Positions 33,716 through 45,200 of a stretch of 64,000 nucleotides of DNA are shown here, piece after piece. This DNA is from Panicum virgatum (taxonomy: Eukaryota > Streptophyta > Magnoliopsida > Poales > Poaceae). The notes beneath the pieces were generated by a model. It was not told the origin of the DNA. It was given only the letters and a program-made list of their open reading frames with translations, and made no database searches. Made by a program: the position numbers and the translations under genes. The stretch spans positions 30,560,086 to 30,624,085 of the forward strand of contig NC_053140.1 in the NCBI RefSeq assembly GCF_016808335.1. The letters run 5' to 3'. The first letter of the stretch is position 1. Each line of letters begins with the position of its first letter.

Positions 33716-34835
33716 TGTCGGTACCCTGTAGCAGGGATACCCACTCCTACTGCAGCAAGGCAAGACTCGCGTAGTCATCCGTAACTACGCCATAAGGGGC
33801 GGAGCAGCTGGGCCCCACGGGTCAGTCTCTTACCTCACCGGGCCAACAACCCCGGACCCGCTCCCCGCTCTGGGACGGGTCCTGTGACGCCACGTGTCCC
33901 TGAGGAGGGGAAGCTCCGAGCCAACAGCCAAGGGCTCGGACCCTCCATAGGGGTCCAAGACCTCCCCGCGTCCGTCCGAACCTCCCACGTGCGTAGAACC
34001 AACATACCGCCGGGGCGGGGTCCGGGGGCGCCACGTGTCCCGTAGGCGCATGCGCGGGCGCGAGTCTTCCAGCGGAAGACTCGCTCACCCACCACATTCA
34101 ATGCGGGTGGTTGAGGCATGCTCTGCCACCGCGGCATGCGGGGCAGCCTTTGTCAGGCCTCACTATAGACCGCATATTACCGAGGTACACAGTGCAGCCG
34201 CATGCGCTGCACCCGCGCAGAGCCCATCTGCCGCATTAAATGGATACGACGGCACGGCACCTTTTGATCATATCGCCTACGCCGCAAGCTACACGGCCCG
34301 TTCAGCTACGCGGCAGGCAACGCCGCAAGCTACCCCCTGGCGCCGTTTCGACAAGACAGGGCATGGCTATGCCGGACGGAAGATTCCCGCGAGCAAGGAA
34401 ATCCAAGAATGAAATCTCCGTCGCTTGCAACGCCATGATGTCTGTATAGTATGTTATTTTATACTACATCGTTGGGCCCACCTGTCGGGGACTCAACGGC
34501 TATGTATGCACCTCTCTTGAGATATTAAAGGGAGGCGCTCGCTGCACACTACAGACTCTCTCTAGACTGAGCTGGAGACACGCCAAGACTCTCTACACAC
34601 AAGCTCGGTTTCCACTCCGAGCAACCCTGCTCTCAACCTCTTGAGAGCACAAGCAATACAACACATAGTGGACGTAGGGTATTACGCTCCGGCGGCCCGA
34701 ACCACTCTAAACCTATTGTGTTCATCGCGTTCTTCCACCGAGATTGGGCTAATCCTAGCTAACCCCCGAGTACTCATCCTCTGGGTTTAGGCGGGTGCAC
34801 TACGCCACCCGGCTGTGGGTTTGCACACCACGACA
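33716..34835 (+). repeat. 5' LTR of the left Tat element
   Basis: TGTCGGTACCC...CCACGACA, 1,120 bp, preceded by CATGA. Contains a TATA-like GAGATATTAAAGGG near 34519 (GATATAAAAGGG in the solo copy at 50474), so transcription probably starts ~30 bp downstream. Confidence 0.9.
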
Positions 34836-34857
34836 TTTGGCGCGCCAGGTAGGGGTG
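34836..34857 (+). other. Primer-binding site of the left Tat element
   Basis: TTTGGCGCGCCAGGTAGGGG immediately after the LTR, the PBS form common in grass Tat-type gypsy elements. Confidence 0.85.
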
Positions 34858-34892
34858 TTTAGCTGGTCTTAGTTCATCTGTTGCTCATCTCC

Positions 34893-37800
34893 ATGGTTCG
34901 GGTGGCTGAGCACTCCCACCACGACGACGACGTGGAGATGACGGAGGGTGTGGCGTCATCCGTGCCACACGCCTCCCGCCTTCCTGCGCCAGGGGCAAAA
35001 GTGCCCGTGGAGCAGCCACCATCGGCAGCAGCGCGCGCTGCACGTCGGCAAGAGTCAGGGCGCCCGTCAAGGGCCCCCTCACAAGCTGCGAGCGGCGGAG
35101 CGCTGGCGGCAGCTAGGGAGTTGCTTCGCAACCCTCCGTCTGCTGCAGCCTCGCCAGACGCCCTGAGGCAGTGGCGGGACGATGTTAACCGTCTCATTCA
35201 TCTGGCTCAGGCCTCCCCCAGTTCTGCAAGGACTGGGCAACGACCTCCGCCTGGCAATGCGGTGGTACCCTACCACCAGCGCCAGGGCAGTGCGTCGGCG
35301 TCCGTGCGCTCCCCCACGGTGAGGGGTTCACGAACAAAAGACCTGCGGGCGAAGCTCAACCGCAGGCGCGCGGGTGAGGACGACCGCATCTCCGTGGAAA
35401 GGGTGCGAGAACGCCGCCTCAACATTGAGGGCCGCAACCTCAACGCCGACTTGGATGCATCGGCACCCAAGCCTCCGGTAAATGCCCGGATACAGGCGGG
35501 CACCCGGGTGGCTGGGGTGGGTTGCGCTGTGCTGGCGGATCACCTCCGCGCAGTGGCATGGCCGTCCAAGTAATGTCCGCACCTGCCGGAGAAGTACGAT
35601 GGTACCACTAATCCGTCGAAATTCCTACAGGTGTACGTTACCGCCATCACAGCTGCTGGTGGTAACGACGCTGTCATGGCGAGCTACTTTCATGTAGCCT
35701 TGACTGGGCCAGCCCGAACATGGCTTATGAACCTCACTCCTGGGACGATTCAGTCCTGGGAGGAGCTCTGTGCGAGGTTCACTGCGAAATTCGCCAGTGC
35801 GTACCAGCAGCATGGTGTGGAGGCTCACCTCCACGCCGTGAGGCAGAAACCCAGAGAGACGCTCAGGGCATTCATCTCGCGCTTCACCAAGGTACGGGGG
35901 TACCATTCCTCGTATCTCTGACGCATCTATCATTACCGCTTTCCGTCAGGGGGTACGTGATGAGAAGATGCTCGAGAAGCTGGCGACGCACGAGGTGGAA
36001 AGCGTTACCACGCTTTTCTCCCTGGCTGTCAAGTGTGCCAGGTCCGCTGAGGGCCGCGCATGGCACTCAACCCCCCAAGACGGAGACGCCAAGGCTGGTA
36101 GCGCTGGCGCTACCGTCCAGGGCGGTAGCAAGAAAAAGAAGAACAAGAATCGGGGTCGCGGGGAGCCACATCCTGGCGGTCCAGTCGCTATAGCAACGGC
36201 ACCAGCTGCAGCGGCAGCGGCTGGGGGCCAGAATGCACATGGCAAGCGTCCGCGCCTGCAAGGTGGCAGCGGAGGTTCATGCCCAGTTCATCCCACTGCT
36301 CGCCACAGCGCCGCTGACTGCCGCGAGATCCAGAAACTCGCGAAGCGGGTCATTGGGCGGTGTGAGCAGGCCTCCAAGGACGGCTCACCCCCTCCTCGCC
36401 AGCGGTCTGGCAAGGAGAAAGCCTCCGACAGTGAGACCGCTGCCGGGGAGAAGGAGCTAGGGTACCAATCCCCCGCTCGGGAGCTGAAGGGCGTTTACAG
36501 CCACGACAACTCCGACTCTGACAACGAGGAGCGCCGCAAGAAGCTGTACATAATGTACGGCGGAAGCTGGGAGCTTGTCTCCCGGCGGGACGTGAAGACC
36601 CTCCGCCGAGAGGTCCTTTCGGCAAAGCCGGGGGTCCCGAAGGTGGCGCCCCACCACAGGTAGAGGAACACCACCATCTCTTTCGGGCCATCTGACTACC
36701 CGGAGAACATGGCCGGGGCTGGTGTACTACCTCTAGTCACCACCCCTGTCATAGCCAACATCAGGGTCTATCACGTGCTGATAGACGGTGGGGCTGGCCT
36801 CAACGTCATCAGCTATGCAGCGTTCAAACAGCTGCAGATCCCGGAGTCCAAACTGACTCCCTCTCGCCCATTCTCTGGAATGGGCCCACATCCGGTGTTC
36901 CCTCTGGGGAGCATCACTCTGCCAGTCACGTTCGGGACCGAGGAGAACTTCCGCACAGAGAGCGTCCAGTTCGATGTTGCCGAGGTGAACCTCCCGTTCA
37001 ATGCCATCATTGGCAGGCTGGCTCTCTACCGTTTCATGGCCATTGCCCATTATGGGTATTTGGTCCTGAAGATGCCTTCCCCTGCCGGTGTCCTCACCGT
37101 GCGGGGTGACCGCACCGCTGCCATCGCTGCAGTTGAGAAACTGCATGCTCTGGCGGCAGAAGCTGCACGTTCCGAGGAGGACCTATCCATCTCGCAAACC
37201 AGGGCGCCTGCAAAGGCACCTAAGGTTCAGCCATCCGATCCGGACAATGTTCCCATGAAGACCGTGCAGATCGGAGCGGACTCCTCCAGGACCACACGCA
37301 TCGCGGGAAACCCGGAGGAGAAATAGGAAGATGCGCTCATCACTTTCCTCCGGGCAAATGTGGACATGTTCGCCTAGGAACCGTCACAGATGCCCGGGAT
37401 CCCCAGGGAAGTGACCGAGCACCATCTGAGGATCTACCCCGACGCCACGCCGGTATGCCAGAAACCTCGGAAGCAGTCCGTGGAGCGGCAGAACTTCATC
37501 CGTGAAGAAGTCTGCAAGCTGCTAGACGCTGGCTTCATTGAGGAGGTCTAGCACCCCGAGTGGTTGGCCAACCCGGTCATCGTCCCAAAGGCCAACGGGA
37601 AGCTTCGGATGTGCATCGACTACACCAGCCTCAACACGGCATGTCCTAGAGACCCCTATCCTCTTCCACGTATCGATCAGATTGTGGAGTCCACCTCCAG
37701 GTGTGACCTTTTGTCTTTCCTAGATGCATACTCTAGTTTCCACCAGATTCAGATGTCTAGAGAGGATAGGAAACATACTGCTTTTGTAACAGTGGATGGA

Positions 37801-40800
37801 CTTTATTGCTATATTGTCATGCCATATGGTCTGCGGAATGCCTTACCCACGTTTGTGCGAGCTATGAACAAAACTTTCTGTAATCTAATTAGAGATATAG
37901 TTGAGGTGTATGTCGATGATATTGTAGTCAAGACTAAGGTAGGGTCAACACTAGTTGAGGACTTGTCCCTCGTCTTCGACCGACTGCGCGCCACGCGCAC
38001 GAAGCTGAATCCCGAGAAGTGTGTTTTCGGCATCTCGGCGGGGAAGCTGCTGGGTTTCCTGGTCTCGCATCGAGGCATCGAGGCAAACCCAGCCAAGATG
38101 AGGGCGATCGAGGCGATGAGGCCTCCTGGCCGCATCAAGGACGTCTAGAAGCTTACTGGATCTCTGGCCGCTCTTAGCCGCTTCATTTCGAGGCTAGCTG
38201 AGAGGGCCCTCCCCTTCTTCAAGCTATTGAGGAGGTCCGGTCCATTCTCTTGGACTGAAGAGGCTGAACAAGCCTTCCAGGAGCTGAAGCAGCACCTCAC
38301 CTCACTGCCAGTATTGGTGGCTCCAGAGCTAGGTGAGGCGTTGTTTTTGTATCTTGCGGCGTCTACAGAAGCGGTCAGCATGGTGCTGGTCGCCGAGAGG
38401 GCGGAGCAAGCTCGCCAGGGGGACACCAGGGTCTCCCCGGCCAAGGATGGTGAGCCGGATCACGGACTTGGGGGTCCGGCAACCACTCCTATGTCTAAAG
38501 GTCTGGACCCCGGACAAGGGGGTCCGGAGGAGCCTCGACCCAGTGGGAACCCAGAACCCCTGGGGGCCCAAGGACCTGACGTGGTGGACAAGGGCGAGTC
38601 GGACCAGGTGGCCAGGGTCCGGACAATCCAGAAGCCAGTCTACTATATCAGAGAAGTCCTCCACGAGGCAAAGGCCAAGTATCTTGAGACGCATAAGCTT
38701 ATCTATTCCATACTTATTGCGTCCAGGAAACTGCGCCAATATTTTCAGGCACACAAAGTTGTCGTAGTGACCTCTTATCCGCTGAGAGCGATCCTACACA
38801 ACTCCAATGCCACTGGCAACATCGCCAAGTGGGCAGCAGAGTTGGCTGAGTTCCAGCTGGACTTCCAGCCCTACCATGCAGTCAAAAGCCAAATCATGTC
38901 TGATTTCATAGCAGAATGGACTCCTTCCCCAAGCAATCCTGGGGGTCCGGATCTCAACGCCGGACCCCCGGAGCCAGAAGTCAGGACACCAGTCTTCACT
39001 GAGCCCCACTGGACACTCTTCTTCGACGGGTCCGTCCGCAAGCAGTGGGCTGGAGCTGGTGTGGTCCTCATCGACCCAAACGGAGATCAGCTGAAGTACA
39101 TGGTGCACCTTGAGTTCAAGGCCACCAACAACATGGCGGAGTACGAAGTTTTGATCTTTGGCCTGACACAAGCCCTGTCTTTGTGGGTCCGGCAGCTCCT
39201 GGTGAAGGGAGATTCTCAGCTAATCATCAAGTAGGTCCGGGGGGATTGCAGCTGCAACAATCCCTAGCTCGCGGCATACCTCATTCACGTGAGGAAGCTC
39301 GAGAAGGACTTCGACGCCTTGGAACTGCAACATGTTCCCCGCGAATTCAACTCAGCAGCAGATGATCTCTCCGCGAGAGCATCTATCTGGGCATCCGTGC
39401 CCGAGGGCGTCTTCGAAAGACGGTTGCTGAGACCTACCGCCTAGCCTGCCGAACTGGGTGAAGGGGATCAAGCTAGCACCTCGAAGCTAGCGGTCCCGGC
39501 GGCATTCCATCTGTGGTGCCTGTCCTGGGTTGTGTGCTCTGTTGAGGACCCTGGAGACCTCATAGAGCCACTCCCACCTGCTCAGGGAGGTCCCGATGCA
39601 TGGATCTCTGAGATCCGGGACTACCTGAAAGACAATATCCTTCCTGATGACGATGTGTCCGCTGAGCGCATAGTACGATTGGCTAAACGCTACGCGGTGG
39701 TAGAAGGGGATCTCTACCGCTGTGGCGCCAATGGTATCCTCATGCAGTGCATTTCCTAGGAAGAGGGCCGCGAGTTGCTCCCGGAGATCCATGGAGGCGA
39801 GTGTGGAAGTCATTCCTCACCTCGCATGCTTGTTGGTAAGGCCTTTCGGCATGGCTTCTACTGGCCGACAGCACTCCAGGATGCGGCTGAGCTGGTAAAG
39901 TCCTGCAAAGCATGCCAGTTCCATGCAAAGCAAATACACACACTGGATCAAGCTCTGCAAATAATCCCACTCTCATGGCCATTCACCGTATGGGGCATGG
40001 ATATCCTAGGGCCGTTCCCCCGGGCCGTCGGCGGGTACCGGTTCCTCTACGTAGCCATTGACAAATTCACAAAATGGCCTGAGGTTACCCCTGTGGTGAA
40101 CATCACCAAAAAATCAGCAGTCGCATTCCTCAAGTCCATTGTGTGCAGATTTGGCATCCCAAACCGCATCATCGCGGACAACGGGAACCAATTCAAAAGC
40201 AGACTCTTCCAAGAGTACTGTGAGGACATCGACATCTAGCTATGCTTTGCGTCCGTGGCACATCGCCGCAGCAATGGACAGGTCGAGAGAGCGAATGCAG
40301 AGGTCCTTAGGGGACTCAAGACCCGCACCTATAACTACTTGAAAAAGCATGGTGCCAAATGGGTTGATGAGCTTCCGTGCGTACTATGGGGCAACCGGAC
40401 CACACCCAGCCGAGCCACCGGGGAGACCCCATTCTTCCTGGTCTACGGGGCTGAAGCATGCCTTCCCCCGGAAATTCACATGGGCTCACCACGGGTCCAG
40501 GCTTTTGACGAATCCATACAGGAACAACTGCGGCGCGATGATGTGGACTTCGTTGACGAACGAAGGTGGTGAGCAGCAATCCGAAATGCACGCTACAACC
40601 AGGCGCTCAGGCGCTATCGTCAACGGTTTGTGCACAGTAGGGAGCTCCGGGCTGGCGACCTCATCCTAAGGTGGATCCTGAACCGAGCAGGGCTCCACAA
40701 ACTCTCCCCTAGCTGGGAGGATCCCTTCAAGGTTACAGAAGTATGCCAGCCCGGATGCGTTCGCCTTGCCACAGAAGAAGGGGTGCCACTACCCAACCCA

Positions 40801-40836
40801 TGGAACATTGAACATCTGTGTAAGTTTTACACTTAG
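34893..40836 (+). pseudogene. Tat gag-pol polyprotein, inactivated by stops
   Basis: ATG 34893 (MVRVAEHSHHDDD). Gag core about 35580-35900 and 35950-36060, CX2-His-type cluster CPVHPTARHSAADC (about 36280-36320), protease LIDGGAGLNVIS (about 36779), RT with RMCIDYTSLN and YVDDIVV (about 37911), first RNase H (about 38640-38900), second RNase H with FFDGSVRK...NNMAEYE (about 39010-39240), integrase with zinc finger, WGMDILGP, IADNGNQF and NGQVERAN (about 39790-40300). One frame runs from about 35950 to the TAG at 40834 but is broken at 36661, 37324, 37375, 37549, 38146, 39232, 39265, 39442, 39757, 40237 (all TAG) and 40570 (TGA). Upstream: TAA 35571 and a 1-nt shift near 35895. Linkers between RT and RNase H hold repeated GGGGTCCGG motifs. 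Confidence 0.92.
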
Positions 40837-42285
40837 ACAGAGCAGGAAAATGAATTTTTCCTTTGTAATAAGATAGAATTAGCGTGCAGTCCAGAGCGGT
40901 GGGGGTCCGTCTTCGTAAACCCGGCCTCTGGCATCCATCGCACCATCGGCTAGCATTAACGCGCGGCCCAGAGCGGTAGAGGTCCGCCCTCATAAACCCG
41001 GCCTCTGGCATCCATCGCGCAAGCCATGTATATCAAGTTGCAAAGGAAAGATTTGCCCCCAGTTTTGTCTTTGTGTCAAAATCTTATTTTGCATTTCGAT
41101 TCTCGAGCTTTTGCCTTTCTAACCCCTGTGCGGACTTTCACTCTTGTCGCTACAGCTAAGATCTGTATTGAGTTGCCAGACTGCCGTACAAGTCCGGACC
41201 CCCTTGCTGCTGGGAAAGGGGTCTGGACCCCTAGGGACCTGCTCTGGAGAGGGGGTGCTTGTTTCCTGGGGTTGTCCGGAGTCCTGTGTAGCCGCTTAGC
41301 CGGTTCCGTACCCAAAGACTACACGCTCCACCACCCCGTAACGAGTGCTCTAGTACCCGGACCTTGGTAATTAGGGGCCCAGACCTCGTTCTAGCTCAAG
41401 AGTTGGCTTCCTACATCCTGCGCGACAGGTCCAGCTCCATGTCTCAAAGGATGGAGTACGACAGAACGGCCTCACCCACTGCTAGGGAGGGGTCCGGAAT
41501 GTCGGAGCCAGGTCCGATAAAGTCGTGTTTGTTTCCTGGAGTGGTCCGGAGCCCTGTGTAGCGCCTTAGCCTGGTTCCGTACCCTAAGCCTACACACTCC
41601 ACCACTCTGTAACAAGCATCGTGTTGCCTGGACCTGCGCATCCGGAGCACCGGACCTCGTACTAGCTTGGGGGTCGGTCCAGAATAAGTCCCGCGGGCCT
41701 GCTACTAAGCTTTGACTTTGAGTGGTATGCAGGTTAGGCCTTGACTAGTGGTAGCTAGCCTCAAACCATTGAGCCTACCTACCAGGGGGTCCCGGCATCC
41801 ACTTTAAGGCTTCATGCAGATCGAGGTCCAGTCTTAGTGGTAGACAGACTCAAAACAACGGAGCCTGTCTCCCAAGGGCCCCGGAGCGTTTGCTTTGAGC
41901 CAGACACCTAGGATCGATTCTGCATGCGTCAAATAGCTAAGTTGCAGTATCATTACTACCATTCCAGCGAGTTTGATTTTCCTCTCTGTAGTTTTTTCTG
42001 CTATACAGGGAATAAGTCGCTCGTTCGACTTGCAATGTATGCTACACCTATGCCCAAGGACACTTGCTCAACCTCATACGGGGGTCCGGAACGTCTTCTT
42101 CAGCTCCGATGGCAGATAGGTTCTAACAACTGAACCTATCTACCAAGGGGCCAGGGTGCTGCATACCGCAAACCAGAGCAACTGACAAACAGCTAAGTTG
42201 AAATTTTCTTTTATTAAAATTTCAACAAGTACAAAGTTCTTACATAACACAAAAAACAAAAGTTCGCCTGCTGTGATGGTCTAGC
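40837..42285 (+). other. Noncoding region between pol and the antisense ORF
   Basis: Contains an imperfect ~90-bp tandem repeat (40885-41020, CAGAGCGGT.G.GGTCCG...CCCGGCCTCTGGCATCCATCGC) and a scatter of GGTCCGGA palindromes. The same sequence occurs inverted at 62377-63824. No gene; ORFs here are chance. Confidence 0.7.
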
Positions 42286-45200
42286 TCAAGAATATGCAGG
42301 CTCCCGCTTGAAATAAGCAGCTACGAAGTCGACGACATCCCGCACGCTCTCCCGAGCGGAGGCCTCCGTCTCCGCCACTGGACCATCGACGACGGGGGCT
42401 AGCAAGATAGCAGGGTCGTGGCACCGGAGGCAGGTCAAAATATACTCCGCCATCATCTGGCACAGCTCGCGGCCCTCGGCTTCAAGGTGGCCAGCAAGGA
42501 TCGGCTCCAGGCGCCGGAGTCTATCGGAAGCAGAGTTCAGCACTGGGAGGACGTCAGCAATTGAAGCTGGTGGCTCCGCCACTTGGATTGGACTCATTCC
42601 AAGTGGCACCAGAGCTGAGCTTGCTTCGCTCGCCCAGTCAATGATTCGCTGGGCCCCCATGCGCTGGTCCTCCTGCAGCTTCTGGACTGCCTCCTGGACC
42701 TCCTCCTGCACCTGGGCATCCAGTGCCACCTGAGCCGCCTCCAGCTGGCGGGCCTTCTCCTGGAGCGAGGCCTCTTTCCGCGCCGCTGACTCCTTCAGGG
42801 TCTTAAGACTCTCGCGCTGGCACGCAAGGGCCTGCTCCATGCTGGTGGTGAGGGATTCCCGCCGGGCAAGGGACTTTCTCTCCCCCTCGAGCTCTATCTC
42901 GGTGACAGCCTGCTGGCTGGCGGTCTCCTGCAGCTCCTGTCGCCATTGATGCATTGACTCGGAGAGTTTGTCGAGCTCCAGCTTGCGGACCTCGAGTCCC
43001 TGGCTACGAGACTTGAACTCGGATCGTTGGGCCGCGAGGTTGGCCTCCTCCTTGGCAATAGCCTCCTCCCGCAACTCCAGGGCTTTTTCCATCTCGACGT
43101 CGCGAACTCCCGGTCGAACACCTTTCGGAGCCCCTTCCTGTAGGACTCAAGGTCGGCCTCAAGCTCGGACCGGGCGGCGGCGGCATGGGAGGCTTCGGCC
43201 TTTGTGCTCTCCTCCAGGCGGATATGCCAGTTGCCGAGGCGCTGACGCTCGCTCTCTAGAGCTGCCCACTCCTGCCAGAATGCCGCCTCGGCAGTAGAGG
43301 TCGCGTCTTCTATCATCCGCCTGACCCGGACTAGCACCTGGGGGAGGGGAACCGCATCCTCCTCTAGGGGACCCTACAAGGGCCGCCTACCAGAGACCAC
43401 CTCCAGCTCTTCCTCTGCTATAGGTTCGGAGATGGGGGTGGGGACATCCGGCACAGACGTCGGGACCTCGGGTACCGAGGTGCTCGCCGTTGCTGCGCCG
43501 CTGCCGCTATGCTCGCCATCGCCAAGACCGGGGTCGGCGCGACTGCTGCCGTAGCCGGGGCCTCGGGGGCCACCTCATCGGGCGTTTCTACGCCTGGCAC
43601 TGGCGCATCCGCCATGTTGGGCGCCATCGGGTTAGCGGAAGTCGCCGCACCCGAGCTCCCCACATCCGCCGTCGCTTCCGCCGTTGCTGCCGAGGCGCCG
43701 GTCGCCTGGACCCCCGCTGACGAGCCAGCGGCGGTAGAAGTGCTGCCTGGGCGAGAAGCCCTGGCAAACAAAGAGAAGAAGCCCTTCAGCAAAAAGCGAA
43801 GCACCGAGAATGAGGGGAGTGAATGGAAGAACACTTACCCTAAAGCGCCAGGTCTCCAGCGTCCACGAAGGCTGGGTGACTGCTTCTGCTCCTGCTGCTG
43901 CCCTGTTGGTGGCGGTGGTGGTGGAGGCTGCTGCTGCCGAGGCGGCGGCGGAGGCGCCCCTCGTGGCTACTGCTGCTGCCCTGGTGGTGGCGGTGGTGGT
44001 GTTTGCTGCTGCTGCCGGGGAGATGCACCTCCCGGCGGTGGTGGTGGCTGCCGTGGCGGCGACGGAGGCACACCTCGTGGCTGCTGCTGCTGCTGTTGCT
44101 GCCGGGGGGAGGCACCTCCCGGCGGTGGTGGTGGCGGCGTGGCTACTCCAGGGGTCCCGCGAGAGCCGAGGGCCTGGGAGCTACCCTGGCCTGCGTCCTC
44201 AGCGGTCCTCTGATGCTTTGCGGCGGGCTCCATAATTGGGGTCCCGTCGCCGTGGTGCAACCTGCGCCGGCTCGCTTCCTCCGGCGATGCGCCGGAGCTG
44301 CTCCGGGACTGGCTGGGACCGCTCGCGGCGGAGCTACCAGCCACGGCCTGCTTGCCCTTGGCAGTAGGGCTAGACCCCGTGGCGCTCTGCACGGCTTGTT
44401 CCCCAGATGCACCAGGGATCCGGATCCCACGGTCCGGGTCGCCCCCAGTTTGGCGCGCTGGTAGCCCACCGTCGTCGAGGGTCGGCAGAGTAGCCAGTAC
44501 CGCAGTCCTCAGGCGTGAGTCCTCGCAAAGAGGAACGACACCCTGAGGAAGGATCAGGTGCTCCGGGACGAAGATCTCCCCCGTCACCGCTCGCACCAAG
44601 ACTGTAACACCCTAATTTAAATTCCAGCATTTACTAATAAATTTAATTGGTTTATTTAACTTTTTCTAAGGAATTTATTTTCTTAGTCTTGCATATAATC
44701 TAATTTTTGTTCCTTAATTAATTAAAATTTTCCCTAGATTAAAACTGTGTTGTTGCATTCATGCTGGAGCATCTCTTTCTTTTGTTTGTTTGAATTCAAA
44801 TTTATTTGAATTCATTTGGCTTTGTTTGAATTAGAAATAGAAAAGAGGAAAGAAATAGAATAGAAAAGGAAAACCAGACCCAGCCCAAAACCCTCTCCAA
44901 AAACCCAGCCCGGTTTTTCCCTTTTCTTGGCCCGTTGGCCGGCCCACCTCCTCCCCTTTGGCCCGCTCCCACCCTCTCCTCCGCTGGCCCAGGCCACATC
45001 GGCTCCGCTCGGCCTCCCATCCCGCGCAGCGGCCCGACATGGGCTTCAGCTCGCGCCCCCGCCCCTGCTAACTGGGCCCCGCCGGTCAGCACGCTCGCGT
45101 GCCCCGCGTCCCTCTCAGCTCTCACCCGCGCCCAGGCCCACCTGTCGGCGCCGTTCACCCCGCAGCCACGTCGCTCTCCCGCTCACTGACCCGTCGGCCC

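Larger units (their letters stand above)
32667..34835. repeat. Duplicated 2.2-kb segment, left copy
   Basis: Colinear with 48624-50800: a 160-bp flank, CTGAC, the first ~890 bp (plus reading) of a large LTR (from 32828), CATGA, then a complete gypsy LTR. A few percent divergence, mostly C/T and G/A at CG and CNG sites. Identical insertion points in both copies show the segment was duplicated after both insertions. Confidence 0.85.

Noticed and set aside
43509..44464. Long plus-strand Gly/Cys- and Trp-rich ORFs
   Set aside because: They arise from the CAG/CCX repeats of the antisense Pro/Gln-rich region read backwards; the minus frame matches the sister copy at 60200-60780.
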